A stretch of DNA of 64,000 bases, taken from NCBI RefSeq assembly GCF_902459505.1, contig NC_047096.1:3658001-3722000 (forward strand). The letters run 5' to 3'. The notes under the pieces are model-generated. The model saw only the letters and a program-made list of their open reading frames with translations. It did no database searches and was not told where the DNA came from. The stretch is from Geotrypetes seraphini (lineage: Eukaryota > Chordata > Amphibia > Gymnophiona > Dermophiidae). A program made the translations under genes and the position numbers. Shown here in pieces: positions 61,334-64,000 of the stretch (the stretch's first letter is position 1; each line of letters opens with the position of its first letter).

Positions 61334-61466
61334 GTTTTACAGTAAATTTTATGGTTTAATTGATATTATCGTATTGTGCTGTTTCACACAAGTTTTCAAT
61401 TACCAGGTTACCACTCTCAGGACTTATTGACTTTTTTACTGCCTTCATGTTTTGAGTGTCTTTTGA
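61334..61466 (-). repeat. Right arm of the 133-bp inverted repeat
   Basis: Complement of 59231-59363 with a few substitutions and equal length. Just outside it, GATTTCTATATACAGCAT also occurs near the left arm in the same orientation (59181). Confidence 0.88.
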
Positions 61467-61569
61467 TTTCTATATACAGCATAAAAAATTGAATACATGT
61501 TGTAGGAGCTAAGTAGGTTAAGACCCTTGATGTACAGCAATAGTTTCCATACATCGCATGCATGCAAAT

Positions 61570-62445
61570 CCATCTCATAGAAACATAGAAGATGACGGCA
61601 GAAAAGGGCTACAGCCCATCAAGTCTGCCCACTCTGCTTACCCACCCCCTGTCTATGCCCTAATGACCCAATTTTCTTATCTTGACCCTTGTAGGGATCC
61701 CACATGGGTATCCCATTTATTCTTAAAGTCTGGCACGCTGTCTGCCTCCATCACCTGCACTGGAAGCTTGTTCCAATGATCAACCACTCTCTCTGTGAAG
61801 AAATACTTTCTGGTGTCGCCATGAAATTTTCCGCCCCTGAGTTTGAGCGGGTGCCCTCTTGTGGCCGAGGGTCCCTTGAGAAAGAAAATATCATCTTCCA
61901 CTTCGACACGTCCCGTGAGGTACTTAAATGTTTCGATCATGTCTCCCCTCTCCCTACGTTCCTCGAGAGTGTAGAGCTGCAATTTGTTCAGTCTCTCTTC
62001 GTACGAGAGACCCTTGAGCCCCGAGATCATCCTGGTGGCCGTCCGTTGAACCGATTCAATTCTGCGCACATCTTTACTGTAATGTGGCCTCCAGAATTGC
62101 ACACAGTACTCCAGATGAGGTCTCACCATGGCCCTGTACAACGGCATTATGACTTCAGGCTTTCGGCTGACGAAACTTCTATTGATACAACCCAATATCT
62201 GCCTTGCCTTAGATGAAGCCTTCTCCACGTGATTGGCAGTTTTCATGTCTGCACTGATGATTACTCCTAAATCTCGTTCTGCTGAAGTCCTAGTTAAAGT
62301 TTCTCCATTCAAGAAGTACGTCCTGCATGGATTTCCGCTTCCGAGGTGCATGACCTTACATTTCTTAGCATTGAAGCCTAGCTGCCAGGTTGAGGACCAA
62401 CTTTCCAATGTAAGCAGGTCCTGCGCCATATAATTCTGTAAACTG
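61570..62445 (-). mobile_element. CR1 LINE with 250-codon open frame
   Basis: The minus frame 62429-61677 is uninterrupted: [73 protein letters not shown] and VVDHWNKLPVQVMEADSVPD. The 3' end at 61570 is the AGAAACATAGAAGATGACGG type, a different CR1 subfamily from that at 22.8 kb. 5'-truncated downstream of the FADD motif. Confidence 0.93.
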
Positions 62446-63285
62446 CATTCCCAAGATTCATGTGCCGCAGCTTAAAAAGTTTGCAACACGCTGGCTTAGG
62501 TTATAAGTGGAATAGAAATTTTTGAAATAAATAACTAACCCGGCCTGAACAGCAGTGTATACGAGAGAGCAGCTTGAAGTCAAGAGACCTTCGAGACACT
62601 TTTTCCACTGCTTAGTAGTTGCTATGCTGGAAACTTTGCCCAGGGTGTCTGGGGATATCCCCTTCTGGGGCTGGTGGAAAATCGAGCAGATGGGCTGGCT
62701 GCTCAGGAGATGTCTCAGGATGAGCCTCAATCTTGGCCTGCCTCTGACTGTATTTTCTGAGCATCAGAGAGGGGCGTTGCCCCGCTGTTGGGGTAACCGG
62801 TGGCCCCTGTGTGGATGCAGCCTTTGCCTAGCACCTGCTCCGAGAGTGCCCTGGCACGGATTAGAATTTGCCTCCTACATATCACAGATAAAGGCTTTGC
62901 ATTCAGCAACTGGAATTAACACCTTCGTTCCAGCCATAGCCTGCTCCAAGGGTACCTTTTCATTAAGGTGCCTGCTGTCCAGCCCTCCCAGACCAGCCTT
63001 TACTTAAAATACAAGGACCAGCACAGCGTGGGCTTGAGGAGGGGATGGTCATGCGAATTGAATGTGCGCTCTTGCACTTGGTGTTACTTGAAAGCATGCA
63101 AATTGGAAAACATGCCCACCTGTTGAGGTCTCTGAAACGTTAACGTACCCCTGTGATTTTCTGCCCCTGCCCTAGGTCTCTCTTAGCTGCTCTTAAAAGG
63201 ACTGGCGTTCGTTTGTTCTTAGAGGACTGAAAGTCCAGTTCTGTGATTTCTGCACAGTTAACGCCTAATCTACGATCCTAGTTAA
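62446..63285. other. Mostly non-repetitive intron sequence
   Basis: 62465-62500 (CAGCTTAAAAAGTTTGCAACACGCTGGC) repeats a hAT-like word from 42646. The rest shows no gene or known repeat. Confidence 0.35.
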
Positions 63286-63289
63286 AAGA

Positions 63290-63712
63290 TCCTAGAGTCC
63301 ACTTTAGAAGTTGACACCCAAGAAAAAGACCTGGATGTCATTGTAGACGCTACGCTGAGATCTTCTGTCCAGTGTGTGGCAGCGGCCAAAAAAGCAAACA
63401 GGATGCTAGGAATTATTAGGAAATGAGTGGCAAATAAGAAGAAGAAAAAAAAAAGGACCGTTTTAAATTAAATGATTAATTTATGGAGCATGTATGGTTG
63501 GGCAGACTGGATGGACCATTCGGGTCTTTGTCTGCCATCATTTACTATGTTACCAAGAATAATATGCCTCTATGTCGCTCACCTTGAGTATTGGGTTCAA
63601 TTCAGGTCACTTTATCTCAAAAAAGATATAGCAGAATTAGAAAAGGTTCAAAGAAGAGCGAGTAAAATGATAAAGGGAATGGAACTCCTCTCGTATCAGG
63701 ACAGATGATGAG
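63290..63712 (+). mobile_element. CR1 LINE fragment with a nested CR1 tail
   Basis: EKDLDVIVDATLRSSVQCVA then AAKKANRMLGIIRK, followed after the nested tail by YVAHLEYWVQFRSLYLKKDI and VQRRASKMIKGMELLSYQDR. The tail GGTTGGGCAGACTGGATGGA..TTACTATGTTAC (63486-63555) sits inside. Confidence 0.85.
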
Positions 63713-64000
63713 ACTAGAACCCACTTTGAGTGTCAGCAGAGATGGACTTTTGGAAGAGCTCTGTAATTCTTTGGTATGTGTTTGGAGTTGTATTCTTGGC
63801 AGGAAATACAGTATTTGTTTTTAAGGAATTTGGCTTGAGGGTTTTTTCTCTCTCCTTTCATAGTCAGGGTGAGCTGCGTTTTAAGGGATTGAGAGGATCT
63901 TATGGTTTATAAATGGATGACTCTGCCCAGTCTTAATCTGGAGCATGAATTGCAAAGACAGATAATGCTGGACAGTGCAGAAGTGAAACTGGCTGAGTCC
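63713..64000. other. Window end, unassigned intron sequence
   Basis: No feature recognised. Confidence 0.3.

Larger units (their letters stand above)
16508..64000 (+). other. SRGAP2 intron 1 (continues past the window)
   Basis: No SRGAP2 exon 2 motif (IRAQL..LLQDLQDFF) is visible after the exon 1 donor, and no other host coding exon is supported. A very long first intron is known for SRGAP2. Nearly all recognisable content is transposons, listed separately. Confidence 0.75.

Overview
This 64 kb window is a vertebrate chromosome segment. It holds one head-to-head gene pair in a large amount of transposon-derived DNA. The pair is FAM72 on the minus strand (complete: four coding exons, 149 codons plus stop) and the first coding exon of SRGAP2 on the plus strand. 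Their start codons lie about 1.5 kb apart across a CpG-rich promoter. SRGAP2 and FAM72 are neighbours in this arrangement in other vertebrates. No mammal-type SINEs are present. CR1 and L2 LINEs dominate, with an L1, a mariner relic, tRNA-derived SINEs and many hAT, PIF/Harbinger-like, TTAA-type and Tc1/mariner-type MITEs. This fits a non-mammalian tetrapod. From the repeat style I favour an amphibian, perhaps a caecilian, but that is inference.

Layout. 1-6.9 kb: intergenic repeats (L2, SINE, CR1, a palindromic TA-flanked MITE, a G/A-rich tract). 6.96-7.16 kb: an unidentified minus-strand open exon with a good splice donor, possibly the 5' exon of the next gene. 8.1-14.9 kb: FAM72; its third intron carries a three-layer nest (hAT, then L1, then CR1). 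14.9-16.4 kb: shared promoter with five CCAAT boxes, an E2F-type site and a CHR-like site, which suits FAM72 as a proliferation-linked gene. 16.44-16.51 kb: SRGAP2 coding exon 1. From 16.5 kb to the end I see no further host exon and read it as SRGAP2 intron 1.

The intron holds two sets of regular tandem repeats. A 56-bp minisatellite forms 17 gap-free monomers at 43.5-44.5 kb, and an inverted sister array at 40.15 kb is split by a CR1. A 105-bp unit is amplified inside two copies of a hAT-type MITE at 24.8 and 54.9 kb. Both units share a short module that also occurs in the local CR1-type 3' tails. Other notable structures are an L2 with four separate insertions (21.7-24.4 kb), three PIF/Harbinger-like MITEs with 3-bp flanks, a TTAA-flanked MITE, a decayed mariner, a 133-bp inverted repeat spanning 2 kb, and two single-copy patches that could be conserved regulatory DNA.

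I saw no retroviral or other capsid-bearing element, no CRISPR array, no rRNA, and no tRNA gene other than tRNA-like SINE heads. Transposon borders are approximate unless a target-site duplication is quoted.
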